From CADEED01 sp964444835 (GTDB lineage: Bacteria; Pseudomonadota; Gammaproteobacteria; Steroidobacterales; Steroidobacteraceae), in NCBI GenBank assembly GCA_964444835.1, contig CAYUIT010000035.1:1-39403 (forward strand): a stretch of DNA of 39,403 bases, written 5' to 3'. The position numbers and the translations under genes are program-made. This document shows positions 7,550 to 16,290 of this stretch, piece after piece. The notes under the pieces are model-generated. The model saw nothing but the letters and a program-made list of their open reading frames with translations. It was not told where the DNA came from and made no database searches. The stretch's first letter is position 1; every line of letters begins with the position of its first letter.

Positions 7550-8967
7550 ACCGCATACAACGCATCTTCACCACGCTCGTCGCGAGCACGGCCCTCCTAC
7601 TCGGATGTGGCGGCGGAGGCGGCGGCTCTTCCACGACACCGCCAATCTCCGGCATCACCGGCGTCGGCCTCGCCTCGGGCCCCATCACGGGCTTCGGCAG
7701 CATCTTCGTCAACGGTGTCGAGTTCTCAACGAGCAACGCAACGATCCGCGTCGACGGCTCGAGCGGCACCGAATCGCAGCTCAAAGTGGGCCAGATCGTC
7801 ACCGTGCAAGGCCGTATCAACGACGACGGGCGCACGGGTACGGCTAACACCGTGACCTACGATGACAGCCTCGATGGTCCGATCAGCTCGATCGACCTCG
7901 CGGGCAGCAGTTTCGTCGTCCTGGGCCAAACCGTGCGCGTCACGGGTACCACTTCATTCGACAGCGGCTCGACCTTGGCCACGCTCGCCGTTGGCAACGT
8001 CGTCGAAGTCAGCGGCGCACCGAATGCGGCGGGCGAAATCGTCGCCTCGCGCGTCGAGCGTAAAGCGGCGGCCGGCGAACTCGAGATCACGGGCGTCGTC
8101 GCCAATCTCGACTCGAACCTGCGTCGCTTCTCGATTGGCGCCTTGACCGTCGACTACACCAGTGCGGCGCTGTCGAACGGCACGCCAGCGAACGGCAATT
8201 GCGTCGAAGCAAAGGGCAACACGGTCACTAACAACGTGTTGACGGCAACGCGCGTCGAAGTGAAGCCGTGCAATGTGGCCGTGAACCAGGGCGACCTCGG
8301 CGAAATCGAAGGCATCATCACCCGCTTCACCTCGAGCTCGGACTTCGAGATCGCGGGTCGCCGCGTGGTCACCAACGCGCAGACCACGTACGAGAACGGT
8401 ACGGCCGCCGACTTGCGCCTCAACCTCAAGATCGAAGCCGAAGGCACGTTCGATGGAAACGGCACGCTGACGGCGCGCAAGATCCAGATCAAGCGCGACA
8501 CGTCCGCTCGGATGCTCGGCACCGTCGATGCCGTGAGCACGGCTAACAACACGCTCACGATCTTTGGTATCACGGCGACCACCTCGGCGACGGGCACGCG
8601 CTTCGAAGACAAGTCGAACGCCAACCTGCGTCCCTTCCGTTTGAGCGATGTACGCACGGGCGACTACCTTGAAGTACGCGGCTTCGAAGGCAGTACAACT
8701 CGCACGGTGACCGCCGTGATCGTCGAGCGTGACGATCTCGACAATCGTCGCGAGCTGCAAGGCATCGCGACCAACGTGGCGCAGCCGAACCTGACCTTGA
8801 TCGGCGTGACCGTCACGACGACCGGTACCACGGTGTACCGCGATACGGCCGACGCGCCGATTACCGCGACGGCCTTCTACGCTGCCGCACCGAATCGCGT
8901 CGTCAAGGCGCGCGGTACCTGGAACGGCACTGCGCTCACAGCCACCGAAATCGAACTCGAGAATTGA
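7546..8967 (+). CDS. DUF5666 repeat lipoprotein
   Basis: This is a 473-residue lipoprotein. The N-terminus ends in a lipobox (LLLGC, Cys21) followed by a Gly/Ser-rich linker. The rest is about six degenerate repeats of 60-75 residues (near 47-105, 110-171, 180-240, 252-316, 323-395, 403-471). Each has a pattern of short beta strands: a G-x-V/I-x-x-(hydrophobic) opening, a central F-x-I/V-x-G-x-x-V, and a V-G-(D/N/Q)-x-V-x-V-x-G...A-x-x-V close. This is the DUF5666 pattern, resembling a small OB-like beta barrel. It should be anchored in a membrane facing the periplasm. It is overlapped by the DUF6502 gene and followed by a paralogue. Its function is unknown; glycan binding or a periplasmic scaffold for export is my inference from context. 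Confidence 0.9.
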   Translation: MNRIQRIFTTLVASTALLLGCGGGGGGSSTTPPISGITGVGLASGPITGFGSIFVNGVEFSTSNATIRVDGSSGTESQLKVGQIVTVQGRINDDGRTGTANTVTYDDSLDGPISSIDLAGSSFVVLGQTVRVTGTTSFDSGSTLATLAVGNVVEVSGAPNAAGEIVASRVERKAAAGELEITGVVANLDSNLRRFSIGALTVDYTSAALSNGTPANGNCVEAKGNTVTNNVLTATRVEVKPCNVAVNQGDLGEIEGIITRFTSSSDFEIAGRRVVTNAQTTYENGTAADLRLNLKIEAEGTFDGNGTLTARKIQIKRDTSARMLGTVDAVSTANNTLTIFGITATTSATGTRFEDKSNANLRPFRLSDVRTGDYLEVRGFEGSTTRTVTAVIVERDDLDNRRELQGIATNVAQPNLTLIGVTVTTTGTTVYRDTADAPITATAFYAAAPNRVVKARGTWNGTALTATEIELEN

Positions 8968-9016
8968 TTCGCCCTTGAACTCCTACGGACAGCATCGGAC
9001 TAGGGAAGGCAGCCTT

Positions 9017-10390
9017 ATGAAGACCAGCATCAAACTCTTGGGCGTAGCACTCGCCGTTACGGCGGCGATCAGCAGCGCGGGCATTACCGGTGTCGGTCGC
9101 TCGCGCGGTGCCATCACGGCATTCGGCAGCATCTTCGTCAACGGCATCGAGTACCAGACGACAAACGCGACGATCATCATCAACGATCGCGTCGCGACGG
9201 AAGCAGATCTGCGCGTCGGCCAGGTGGTCACCGTCGACGGCGATGTGGCAGCCGATGGTGTCAACGGTCTCGCCTTCAATGTGAGCTTCGAGAGCGACGT
9301 GCGCGGTGTCGTCACTGCCATCGATCCGCTGACCTCCTCATTCACAGCGCTCGGCCAACGCATTCGCGTCGCGGGCGACACGGTGTTCGATGCGAGCTTC
9401 GTGCCGGCAAACCTCGGCGGCCTCACGGTAGGTACCACAGTCGAAGTGAGCGGCTATCGCAATGCCGCTGGCGATCTCGTTGCCGCGTTCGTGCAGCGTG
9501 ACGACTCCACCGAGGAGCGCGTCGTCGGCGCCATCTCAGGCCTCGACACGTTCGCGCAGACGTTCAATGTCGCCAATCTCACCGTGAGCTATTCGGGTGC
9601 CGCCATCGAAGGCTTGTTAGCCGACGGCACGTTGGTCGAAGTGAAAGGCGAGGCGAGCGGTTCGACACTCGCTGCGCGCGAGGTGGAAACCAAAGCATCA
9701 GGTCTCGGCGCTGCAGTCGGCACCGAGAACTCCTTGGAGGGCTTCATCACCCGCGGTTTGACTGGCGGTGAGTTGTTAGTCGACGGCCAGCGCGTCGTGG
9801 TCAATGCCGCAACGACCTACACCGATGGCACGGCCGCGGATCTCGCGGCCGACGTAAAGGTGCAAGTTGAGGGTGTCATGGACGCTAGCGGCCGGCTGGT
9901 TGCGGATGCGGTCGTCTTTCATTGGCCCTACGGCAAAGCACAGGGTGTCGTCACGGCGGTCTCGGGCAGCGCTGCCACTCTCACGGTCAATGGACTGACG
10001 ATCACGACGAACGCGGACACTCGCTGGGAAGATCGTAGCAATGCGCGCGCTCGCAACTTCGCGTTGGCAACCCTGCGAGTGGGCGACACGGTGGACGTCG
10101 ACGGCTTCGAGGTGCGCGCACCGCGAACGGTGCTCGCCAAGCGCATTCGCCGCATCGATCGCACGAATCGCGCGGTCATTGAAGGCACCGTTACAGCGGC
10201 CGGTAGCTCGAGTGTCGTGCTGATCGACACGCTCGCCGTCGCCACGGCCGACACGGTTTACGAGGATGCGCAAGCGCGCCGCCTCACGGCGCAACAGTTC
10301 TTCCAACAAGCTGCAGGCCGTGAAGTGAAAACTCGCGGGACGCGCGTGGGTACGAGCTGGGTCGTTGCGCAATTCGCTCTCAAGAACTAA
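9017..10390 (+). CDS. Secreted DUF5666 repeat protein (paralogue of the preceding lipoprotein)
   Basis: This 457-residue protein is clearly a tandem duplicate of its upstream neighbour. Near the mature N-terminus, ITGVGRSRGAITAFGSIFVN corresponds to ITGVGLASGPITGFGSIFVN in the lipoprotein, and the six-repeat DUF5666 organisation is kept throughout. The signal differs: residues 1-21 form an ordinary Sec signal ending in ISSA with no lipobox Cys, so it should be released into the periplasm or beyond. I chose ATG 9017, which has an AGGGAAGG Shine-Dalgarno; a start at 8975 would put a polar stretch before the signal. The gap to the lipoprotein gene is 49 bases and to the next glycosyltransferase 36 bases. 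Function is unknown. Confidence 0.9.
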   Translation: MKTSIKLLGVALAVTAAISSAGITGVGRSRGAITAFGSIFVNGIEYQTTNATIIINDRVATEADLRVGQVVTVDGDVAADGVNGLAFNVSFESDVRGVVTAIDPLTSSFTALGQRIRVAGDTVFDASFVPANLGGLTVGTTVEVSGYRNAAGDLVAAFVQRDDSTEERVVGAISGLDTFAQTFNVANLTVSYSGAAIEGLLADGTLVEVKGEASGSTLAAREVETKASGLGAAVGTENSLEGFITRGLTGGELLVDGQRVVVNAATTYTDGTAADLAADVKVQVEGVMDASGRLVADAVVFHWPYGKAQGVVTAVSGSAATLTVNGLTITTNADTRWEDRSNARARNFALATLRVGDTVDVDGFEVRAPRTVLAKRIRRIDRTNRAVIEGTVTAAGSSSVVLIDTLAVATADTVYEDAQARRLTAQQFFQQAAGREVKTRGTRVGTSWVVAQFALKN

Positions 10391-10426
10391 CGACACAGCA
10401 CGAGCTAAGGACAGCGGGGTCATTCA

Positions 10427-11665
10427 ATGAAACGGATCATGGTGTATTCGCACGACACCTACGGGCTCGGCAACATCCGCCGCATGCTCGAAGTGTCGCG
10501 GCATCTGGTCGATCGCGACCCGAACGTGTCGGTCCTCATCGTGTCGGGCTCACCGATGCTGCATGCGTTTCGCATCCCGGAGCGCATCGATTACGTGAAG
10601 CTGCCTTGCCTCACGCGCACGGGTAACGGCGCCTACGCGGTGAAGTTTCTCGACATGGGTTACGAGGACATGCTGCGGATGCGCCGCAACTTGATCCTCA
10701 ACGCGTTCGTCGATTTCGATCCGGATTTGCTGATCGTCGACAAGAAGCCGCTCGGTATCAGCGATGAACTCGCTCCGACGCTCGAACTCGCCAAGCGCCG
10801 CGGACATCGCACGCGCACCACACTCATCCTGCGCGACATCCTCGATGCGCCGGAGATTACCTCGCAGATTTGGCGCCGCAATCGGTATCACGAAGCCGTG
10901 CAGTCGTACTACGACCAAGTGTTAGTGCTCGGCAGCCCCAGCGTATTCGATGTGAACCGCGAGTATGAATTCCCGCCGGAAACGCGCGCCAAAGTGCGCT
11001 ACTGCGGCTATGTCGGTCGGCAGTTAGGTCGCGGCTTCCGCGAGCAATTGCGGGGCGAGATGGGCGTTGCACCCGATGAAAAGATGGTGCTCGTTACCGT
11101 GGGTGGCGGCGAAGACGGCGATCGCGTGCTGTCGTGCTTCCTCGATGCGTGGCACCGCGATGAATCGTTGCGCAACGAGAAAGTGCGCGCGGTTCTGGTG
11201 TGCGGCTCGGAGATGCAAGGCGCGAATCGTCGTCGTGTGATTAATGCGGCGCAGGATCCGAACCTCATCGTGCGCGATTTCTCGGACGACATGATGACCA
11301 TGATCGATGCCGCCGATCTCGTCGTGTGCATGGCCGGATACAACACGGTGTGCGAACTGCTGACGCTGCGTAAGCCCGCTGTGCTCGTGCCGCGCGCGCG
11401 GCCCGTTGCCGAACAATGGATTCGCGCTGAACGGCTCGCTGCGATGGGCCTGTTTCGGGTTGTTCACCCCGACTCCTTACAGCCGAGCGTACTGATGCAA
11501 GAGATCAAGGCAGAGCTCGCGAGCTTGCCGGAGCGTGCTAACAAGCCGCTGCCTGCGATCGACCTGCGCGGCTTGAACGCGCTGTACGAGGCCGTCACGG
11601 ACCTCACGGCCGACCTCGCGTCGACGAGCGGCTCGTTTGCACGCCCGCAGGTGGCCTGCCTATGA
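10427..11665 (+). CDS. MurG-like (GT-B fold) glycosyltransferase
   Basis: This is a 412-residue protein. Residues 1-25 (YSHDTYGLGNIRRMLEV) form the first Rossmann strand and Gly-rich loop typical of MurG-like enzymes. The C-terminal half contains VTVGGGEDG, then DLVVCMAGYNTVCELLTLRKPAVLVPR, matching the MurG/GT28 donor-binding block. The donor is probably a nucleotide sugar; donor and acceptor cannot be read. There is no signal or membrane segment, so it should act at the cytoplasmic side. An AAGGA-like ribosome binding site lies upstream. Its stop overlaps the next gene by four bases. A distant relative is encoded at 20776, so two MurG-like enzymes bracket the modification and transport genes. 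Confidence 0.88.
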   Translation: MKRIMVYSHDTYGLGNIRRMLEVSRHLVDRDPNVSVLIVSGSPMLHAFRIPERIDYVKLPCLTRTGNGAYAVKFLDMGYEDMLRMRRNLILNAFVDFDPDLLIVDKKPLGISDELAPTLELAKRRGHRTRTTLILRDILDAPEITSQIWRRNRYHEAVQSYYDQVLVLGSPSVFDVNREYEFPPETRAKVRYCGYVGRQLGRGFREQLRGEMGVAPDEKMVLVTVGGGEDGDRVLSCFLDAWHRDESLRNEKVRAVLVCGSEMQGANRRRVINAAQDPNLIVRDFSDDMMTMIDAADLVVCMAGYNTVCELLTLRKPAVLVPRARPVAEQWIRAERLAAMGLFRVVHPDSLQPSVLMQEIKAELASLPERANKPLPAIDLRGLNALYEAVTDLTADLASTSGSFARPQVACL

Positions 11666-12867
11666 ACACGTCACGGGGAAAGCTAGGGGTACTGGTTCGA
11701 ACGTTTCCGAAGATCTCTGAAACATTCATCTTGGCCGAAGTGCTCGGGCTCGAGCGCGCAGGCTTCGAAGTCACCGTGTTCACACTGGCGCCGCAGCCAG
11801 ACTGCATCGTGCAGCCGAATGCGGCCCACGTGCGCGCCGAGATCGTCTGCTTGCAGCGCGTGCCAGGCGAGGCCTGCACCGATGCGGAATACGTGCAAGC
11901 GCTCGCACGTGAGTTGAAGCGCCGTCAGATCCACCATTTGCATGCGCACTTCATCGATCGCGTGGCGTCGATCGGCCTGAATGCGGCCGCTGCCGCCGAC
12001 GCGACCTGCAGCCTGGAGGCGCACGCCAAAGACATTTACTTGAGCGATCCCACCGAAATCACGGAGCGCTTGGGCCGCGCGCGCTTCACGGTCACGTGCA
12101 CGGCATACAACCGCGCTGAACTCTTGGCCTTGGCGCCGGAAGACGCGTCGGTGCATCTCGTCTATCACGGCATCGACAGTCGTTCGTTCGCGCCCGTGGG
12201 CGCCTCGTGGAAACCGCCCGTGGCGGGCGCTGCGAACGCAGGCCATATCCTCGCAGTCGGTCGACTGCGCGAGAAGAAGGGCTTTGCGACCTTGCTGCGA
12301 GCTTGCGCGTTGCTGCGCGATCAAGGTCTCGACGTCAATTGCGACATCATCGGCTACGGCGAACAACAAGCCGAGCTAGAGACGCTCGCGCACGAACTCG
12401 GTATCCGTGATCGCCTCCGACTGCACGGCAAAATGAATCACACCCAGGTCAAGCGCTTCCTGCAGTCGGCGGATGTGTTTGCGGCACCTTCCGAAATTGC
12501 TGCGGATGGCGATCGCGACGGCATCCCGAATGTATTGCTCGAGGCAATGGCCAGCGCGTTGCCGGTCGTGACCACTCCCGTGTCGGGCATACCCGAGCTC
12601 GTCACCACCGATCGCAACGGCTTGTTAGTCCCGCCGAGCGATCCGCGTTCGCTCGCCGCGGCGCTGCGCCGATTGCTCGAATCGCCGGCTTTACGCAGGC
12701 AGCTCGGCGTGGCCGCGCGCGCCACCGTGGAACAGCGCTTCGGCGCGGAACAGAATTTGCGCACGTTGATCGATTTGCTCACGCCGTACACGACCGCCGA
12801 GCTCAGCGCTCGACGACCGCAAGTGGCAGGCATCGGCAGTTCGCTCACGGCGCACGGCCATGCGTGA
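11662..12867 (+). CDS. Glycosyltransferase family 4
   Basis: This is a 401-residue GT-B enzyme. The N-terminal domain starts with VRTFPKISETFILAEVLGLE and has HLHAHFIDRVASIGL and EAHAKDIYL. The GT4 C-terminal domain (about residues 190-380) has ILAVGRLREKKGFATLL, then DGIPNVLLEAMASALPVVTT and SGIPELV. The opening and the HAHF/AHAKDIY blocks are typical of exopolysaccharide GT4 enzymes such as those of colanic-acid-type clusters. It should be a cytoplasmic retaining glycosyltransferase using a nucleotide sugar. The sugar is unknown. It overlaps both neighbours (4 and 8 bases). The downstream gene is a close paralogue. Confidence 0.92.
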   Translation: MNTSRGKLGVLVRTFPKISETFILAEVLGLERAGFEVTVFTLAPQPDCIVQPNAAHVRAEIVCLQRVPGEACTDAEYVQALARELKRRQIHHLHAHFIDRVASIGLNAAAAADATCSLEAHAKDIYLSDPTEITERLGRARFTVTCTAYNRAELLALAPEDASVHLVYHGIDSRSFAPVGASWKPPVAGAANAGHILAVGRLREKKGFATLLRACALLRDQGLDVNCDIIGYGEQQAELETLAHELGIRDRLRLHGKMNHTQVKRFLQSADVFAAPSEIAADGDRDGIPNVLLEAMASALPVVTTPVSGIPELVTTDRNGLLVPPSDPRSLAAALRRLLESPALRRQLGVAARATVEQRFGAEQNLRTLIDLLTPYTTAELSARRPQVAGIGSSLTAHGHA

Positions 12868-14239
12868 TACGACGCTGTCCGTCGAGCCGCGTGGGCGCGG
12901 CGTTGCCTACGTTGTTATGGGCTTTCCGCGGCTGTCGGAAAGCTTCATCTCGAACGAAATCTTGTTGCTCGAGTCGATGGGCGTGGACCTCACGGTCTAC
13001 TCCATCAAGCGCGGCGACGACGCGCAGACGCACGACTCGCTGCAAGCACTGCGCGCACCCGTGCATTATCTCCCGCGCGCCACCTCGCTCTCGGGCACCT
13101 CGCTGCTGCGCTGGTTGCGCGAGAACGTGCCGGCGTTCGCCGCTGCACACGGCAAGCTGTTTCGGCGCCGCCCGCTGCGTTGGCTCGCGACGGCGGGTGC
13201 CGCACTCGGCATGTCGTGGCGCTATCGCCGGGAGCGCTTCGGCCCGATTCGCAAAGTGTTCATCAAGGAATTCTTGCAAGCCGGGTGGATTGCAGCAGCC
13301 GTGGGCGAACAAGCCAAGATCGGTCGACTGCACGGGCACTTTTGCCACGGCGCAACCACGATCACTTGGTTCGTGAGCCGGCTCACCGATCTGCCGTTTA
13401 GCTTTACGGCACACGCGAAAGACATTTACCAGACGGAGCAGAACCCAGGCGACTTGTTAGCACGCAAGCTGCGCGCGGCCACCTTCGTGGCCACGTGCAC
13501 CGACGCAAATCGCAAGCACTTGCAAGCGACGTTCCCGCACGAAGCCGGCCATGTTCGGACGATCTACCATGGGCTCGACACGGAGTTCTTCGCACCCACT
13601 GCAGTGGCGCCCAAGCGCCACGACCACGATGCACCGCTGATCTTGTCGGTCGGTCGATTCGTAGAAAAGAAGGGCCTGCGCTATCTCGTCGAGGCCTGCG
13701 CGCTTGCGCGCGATGCCGGGCATCGCTTCCGCTGCTTGATCGTCGGCGAGGACGGCGGCGAGCTGCCCGTGATCCGCCAGCTCATTCAACAATACGATCT
13801 CGGCGAACGCATCGAGATCCGCAAACCCGTCACGCATCGCGAGCTGCGCGATCTCTATGCCGCAGCGAGCATGTTCGTGCTGCCTTGTTTGGTGGCGGGC
13901 GATGGCGATCGCGACGGCATTCCGAATGTCGTCGCCGAGGCGATGGCGATGACGTTGCCGGTGATTACAACTCCCGTTTCCGGCATTCCCGAGATTGTGC
14001 TCGATGGTTCCAACGGTAAATGTGTGCCGCCCGCCGATGCTCCGGCGCTCGCGGCCGCGATCGGCGAACTGCTCGAGTCCCCTGATGTTCGTGCGCGGCT
14101 AGGGACGGCTGCGCGCGCAACGATCTGCACGTGCTTCGATGCACGCCGCACCACCGTCGCTTTGCAACAGTTGTTCGGCGATGAGATGCGCCCGGTACCC
14201 GCAGCGCGGCCTGAACCGGTGTGCGTGAGTGTTCAGTAA
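12860..14239 (+). CDS. Glycosyltransferase family 4 (paralogue of upstream gene)
   Basis: This is a 459-residue GT4 enzyme sharing the upstream protein's blocks: GFPRLSESFISNEILLLE at the N-terminus, LHGHFCHGATT and FTAHAKDIY in the middle, then ILSVGRFVEKKGLRYLVEAC, DGIPNVVAEAMAMTLPVITT and SGIPEIV. It is about 58 residues longer, mostly from an insertion near residues 55-125 that is rich in Arg and may contact the membrane. The two genes look like an old tandem duplication that has diverged, presumably to add different residues to the same glycan. The start overlaps the upstream gene by eight bases, and the TAA stop shares a base with the next ATG. Confidence 0.92.
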   Translation: MRDTTLSVEPRGRGVAYVVMGFPRLSESFISNEILLLESMGVDLTVYSIKRGDDAQTHDSLQALRAPVHYLPRATSLSGTSLLRWLRENVPAFAAAHGKLFRRRPLRWLATAGAALGMSWRYRRERFGPIRKVFIKEFLQAGWIAAAVGEQAKIGRLHGHFCHGATTITWFVSRLTDLPFSFTAHAKDIYQTEQNPGDLLARKLRAATFVATCTDANRKHLQATFPHEAGHVRTIYHGLDTEFFAPTAVAPKRHDHDAPLILSVGRFVEKKGLRYLVEACALARDAGHRFRCLIVGEDGGELPVIRQLIQQYDLGERIEIRKPVTHRELRDLYAAASMFVLPCLVAGDGDRDGIPNVVAEAMAMTLPVITTPVSGIPEIVLDGSNGKCVPPADAPALAAAIGELLESPDVRARLGTAARATICTCFDARRTTVALQQLFGDEMRPVPAARPEPVCVSVQ

Positions 14240-16290
14240 TGAATGCCGCCATACAGCCGCTCGCTGCCGCCGCGCAAGGCGCGGCGCGCGAGTCGCATCT
14301 GCGGGCGCCATTCGCACACTACTCACCGGATGAGTTGTTAGCACATTTTCGAGCGCGGCGCGGTGTCGAGTATTTCACCGTGCCCGACCCGCACGAAACG
14401 CAGCGCGCGAAGATTGATGCGATCGTCGCGGGCCACTTCGAGTTCAACCACGAAACCCACACGTTCAGCGGTGCGCCAAGCTGGCTGCAGAATCCGAGTG
14501 CCGATATCGAGTGGCACATCCTGCTGCACAAGTTCTACTACGCGACCGGCCTCGGCATGGCCTACGCCGAGACTCGCGAGCCACGCTATCTCGCACGCTG
14601 GATTGAGCTGACGGATAGCTGGATGGCGGTCGTGCCGCCGGGCTTCATCGCTAACGATGTGACCGGCCGGCGCGTACAAAACTGGATCTACGCGTACTAC
14701 TACTTCGTCGCCACCGATGCGACCGCACCCGTGCCCGCCGAGTTCCACGCGCGGTTGCTGCGCTCGATCGCGCTGCAAGTCGATCACCTGTGCGCGAACC
14801 TAACCCCGAAGCGCAATCACCGCACGCTCGAGTTGTATGCCATCTTCTTGGCGGGCGTCGTATTTCCAGAGTTCGCCCACGCCAGCGAATGGCGCGAGTT
14901 TGCGCTGCGCGAGTTGGCCGCGAATGCGCGCGCGGATTTGCTCGCCGACGGCGTGCATTGCGAGCTGTCGACGGACTACCACCATCTCGTCGTGAAGAAC
15001 TATCTGGCCGTGCTGCGGCTCGCGGCGCTGAACCAGATTCCGGTCGCCCAGGAGTTCGATGCGCAGATTGCGCGAGCGCTGGATTTTTCGATGCACGTGC
15101 ACAAGCCCGACGGCATCGTACCGTCGCTGTCCGACGGCGATGCGCGCAGCTTCGTCGATCTGCTGCGCCAGGGCCACGAGTTATTCGGCCGCCGCGATTG
15201 GCTCTATGTCGCCACGAGTGGGCGTGAAGGCGTGCCGCCGGCCGAGACTGCAGCGGCGTTCCCATCCTCTGGCTACTACGTCATGCGCAGTGGCTGGGGC
15301 CGCGGGCGAGTGCCGTACCGTGACGAGCAGTATCTCGTGTTCGACTGCGGGCCCCTCGGCGAGGGCAACCACGGCCACTTCGATTGCTTGTCGTTCGAAC
15401 TGGCTGCGAACGGCCGCTCGTTGATCGTCGACCCGGGCCGCTACACCTACAGCGAAGCGGGCGAGATCAACTGGCGCATCCGCTTCCGCAGCACCTCGGC
15501 GCACAACACGATCACGGTCGATGGCTGCAATCAAACGCGTTACACGCCGCGCAAAGTGGATCCCAACACGCGTCATCAGCAGGGGTCGGTGCGCCATCGG
15601 ATCAGCGGCCCGCCCCCGGCGGCAGAGTGCCTGGCTTTCGGTTCGACGCCGCGACTCGCCTACGTGTGTGGCGCAGCATCAAGCAGCGTGGAAGCCGGTC
15701 ACGAATACTCTGCGCGCCATGAAAGACACATTGCGCTCATTTTCGGCTCTTATTGGATCATATTTGATTCGATAACAGCGCCCGAAGCTCACTCATACGA
15801 CCAGCGCTTTCAGCTCTCCGAGCAAGCCGAAGGCCACACGCGGGTGCGCGCCGAGGGCGGGAATCAGATCGTCGAGTGCCCCGGCTTGGCCCTGCACCTA
15901 GCGAGCGTCGGCGCGGAGTCGTTCGAGCTCGAGCCGGCTTTTGTGTCTTATCAATACGGCGTGAAGCTGCCCGCGCCACGCGTACGTGCCACGCGCTCGG
16001 CCGCGCGCGCGCAGTTCCACACCTTGCTTCTCCCCGGCGTCGAGGACTCGCGCGGCACGACTCTTCGAGTGTTGCCAGTCAGTGCGCCTGAGGTGCGCGC
16101 GCAAGTGGGCGCGGCACCGGTCGACGTCGCGACGGCGATCGAAGTGCGCCACGCAAATGGCGAGCGCGATCTGATTCTGATTGCCGAACCCACCGCGGAG
16201 AACCGTGGTGCTTGGCATTGCCTCGCGGTGCGCAGCGACTCACAGGGTCGGTTGATCGAGTCGGCACGAATCGCTGGAGGTGAGGCATGA
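14239..16290 (+). CDS. Heparinase II/III-fold protein, probable polysaccharide lyase
   Basis: This is a 683-residue protein. An N-terminal alpha/alpha-toroid region (about residues 30-310) contains NHRTLELYAIFLAGVVFPEF and CELSTDYHHLVVKNYL; the Asn, His and Tyr positions are those expected of a lyase active site. A C-terminal beta-sandwich domain (heparinase II/III-like) begins near 345 with EGNHGHFDCLSFELAANGRSL, then DPGRYTY and RSTSAHNTITVDG. The family cleaves uronate-containing chains by beta-elimination. I see no signal peptide after the chosen start (TAATG overlap with the GT4 gene), which suggests cytoplasmic action or an unusual export route. A trimming or quality-control role for the glycan is inferred. 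The substrate is unknown. Confidence 0.88.
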   Translation: MNAAIQPLAAAAQGAARESHLRAPFAHYSPDELLAHFRARRGVEYFTVPDPHETQRAKIDAIVAGHFEFNHETHTFSGAPSWLQNPSADIEWHILLHKFYYATGLGMAYAETREPRYLARWIELTDSWMAVVPPGFIANDVTGRRVQNWIYAYYYFVATDATAPVPAEFHARLLRSIALQVDHLCANLTPKRNHRTLELYAIFLAGVVFPEFAHASEWREFALRELAANARADLLADGVHCELSTDYHHLVVKNYLAVLRLAALNQIPVAQEFDAQIARALDFSMHVHKPDGIVPSLSDGDARSFVDLLRQGHELFGRRDWLYVATSGREGVPPAETAAAFPSSGYYVMRSGWGRGRVPYRDEQYLVFDCGPLGEGNHGHFDCLSFELAANGRSLIVDPGRYTYSEAGEINWRIRFRSTSAHNTITVDGCNQTRYTPRKVDPNTRHQQGSVRHRISGPPPAAECLAFGSTPRLAYVCGAASSSVEAGHEYSARHERHIALIFGSYWIIFDSITAPEAHSYDQRFQLSEQAEGHTRVRAEGGNQIVECPGLALHLASVGAESFELEPAFVSYQYGVKLPAPRVRATRSAARAQFHTLLLPGVEDSRGTTLRVLPVSAPEVRAQVGAAPVDVATAIEVRHANGERDLILIAEPTAENRGAWHCLAVRSDSQGRLIESARIAGGEA

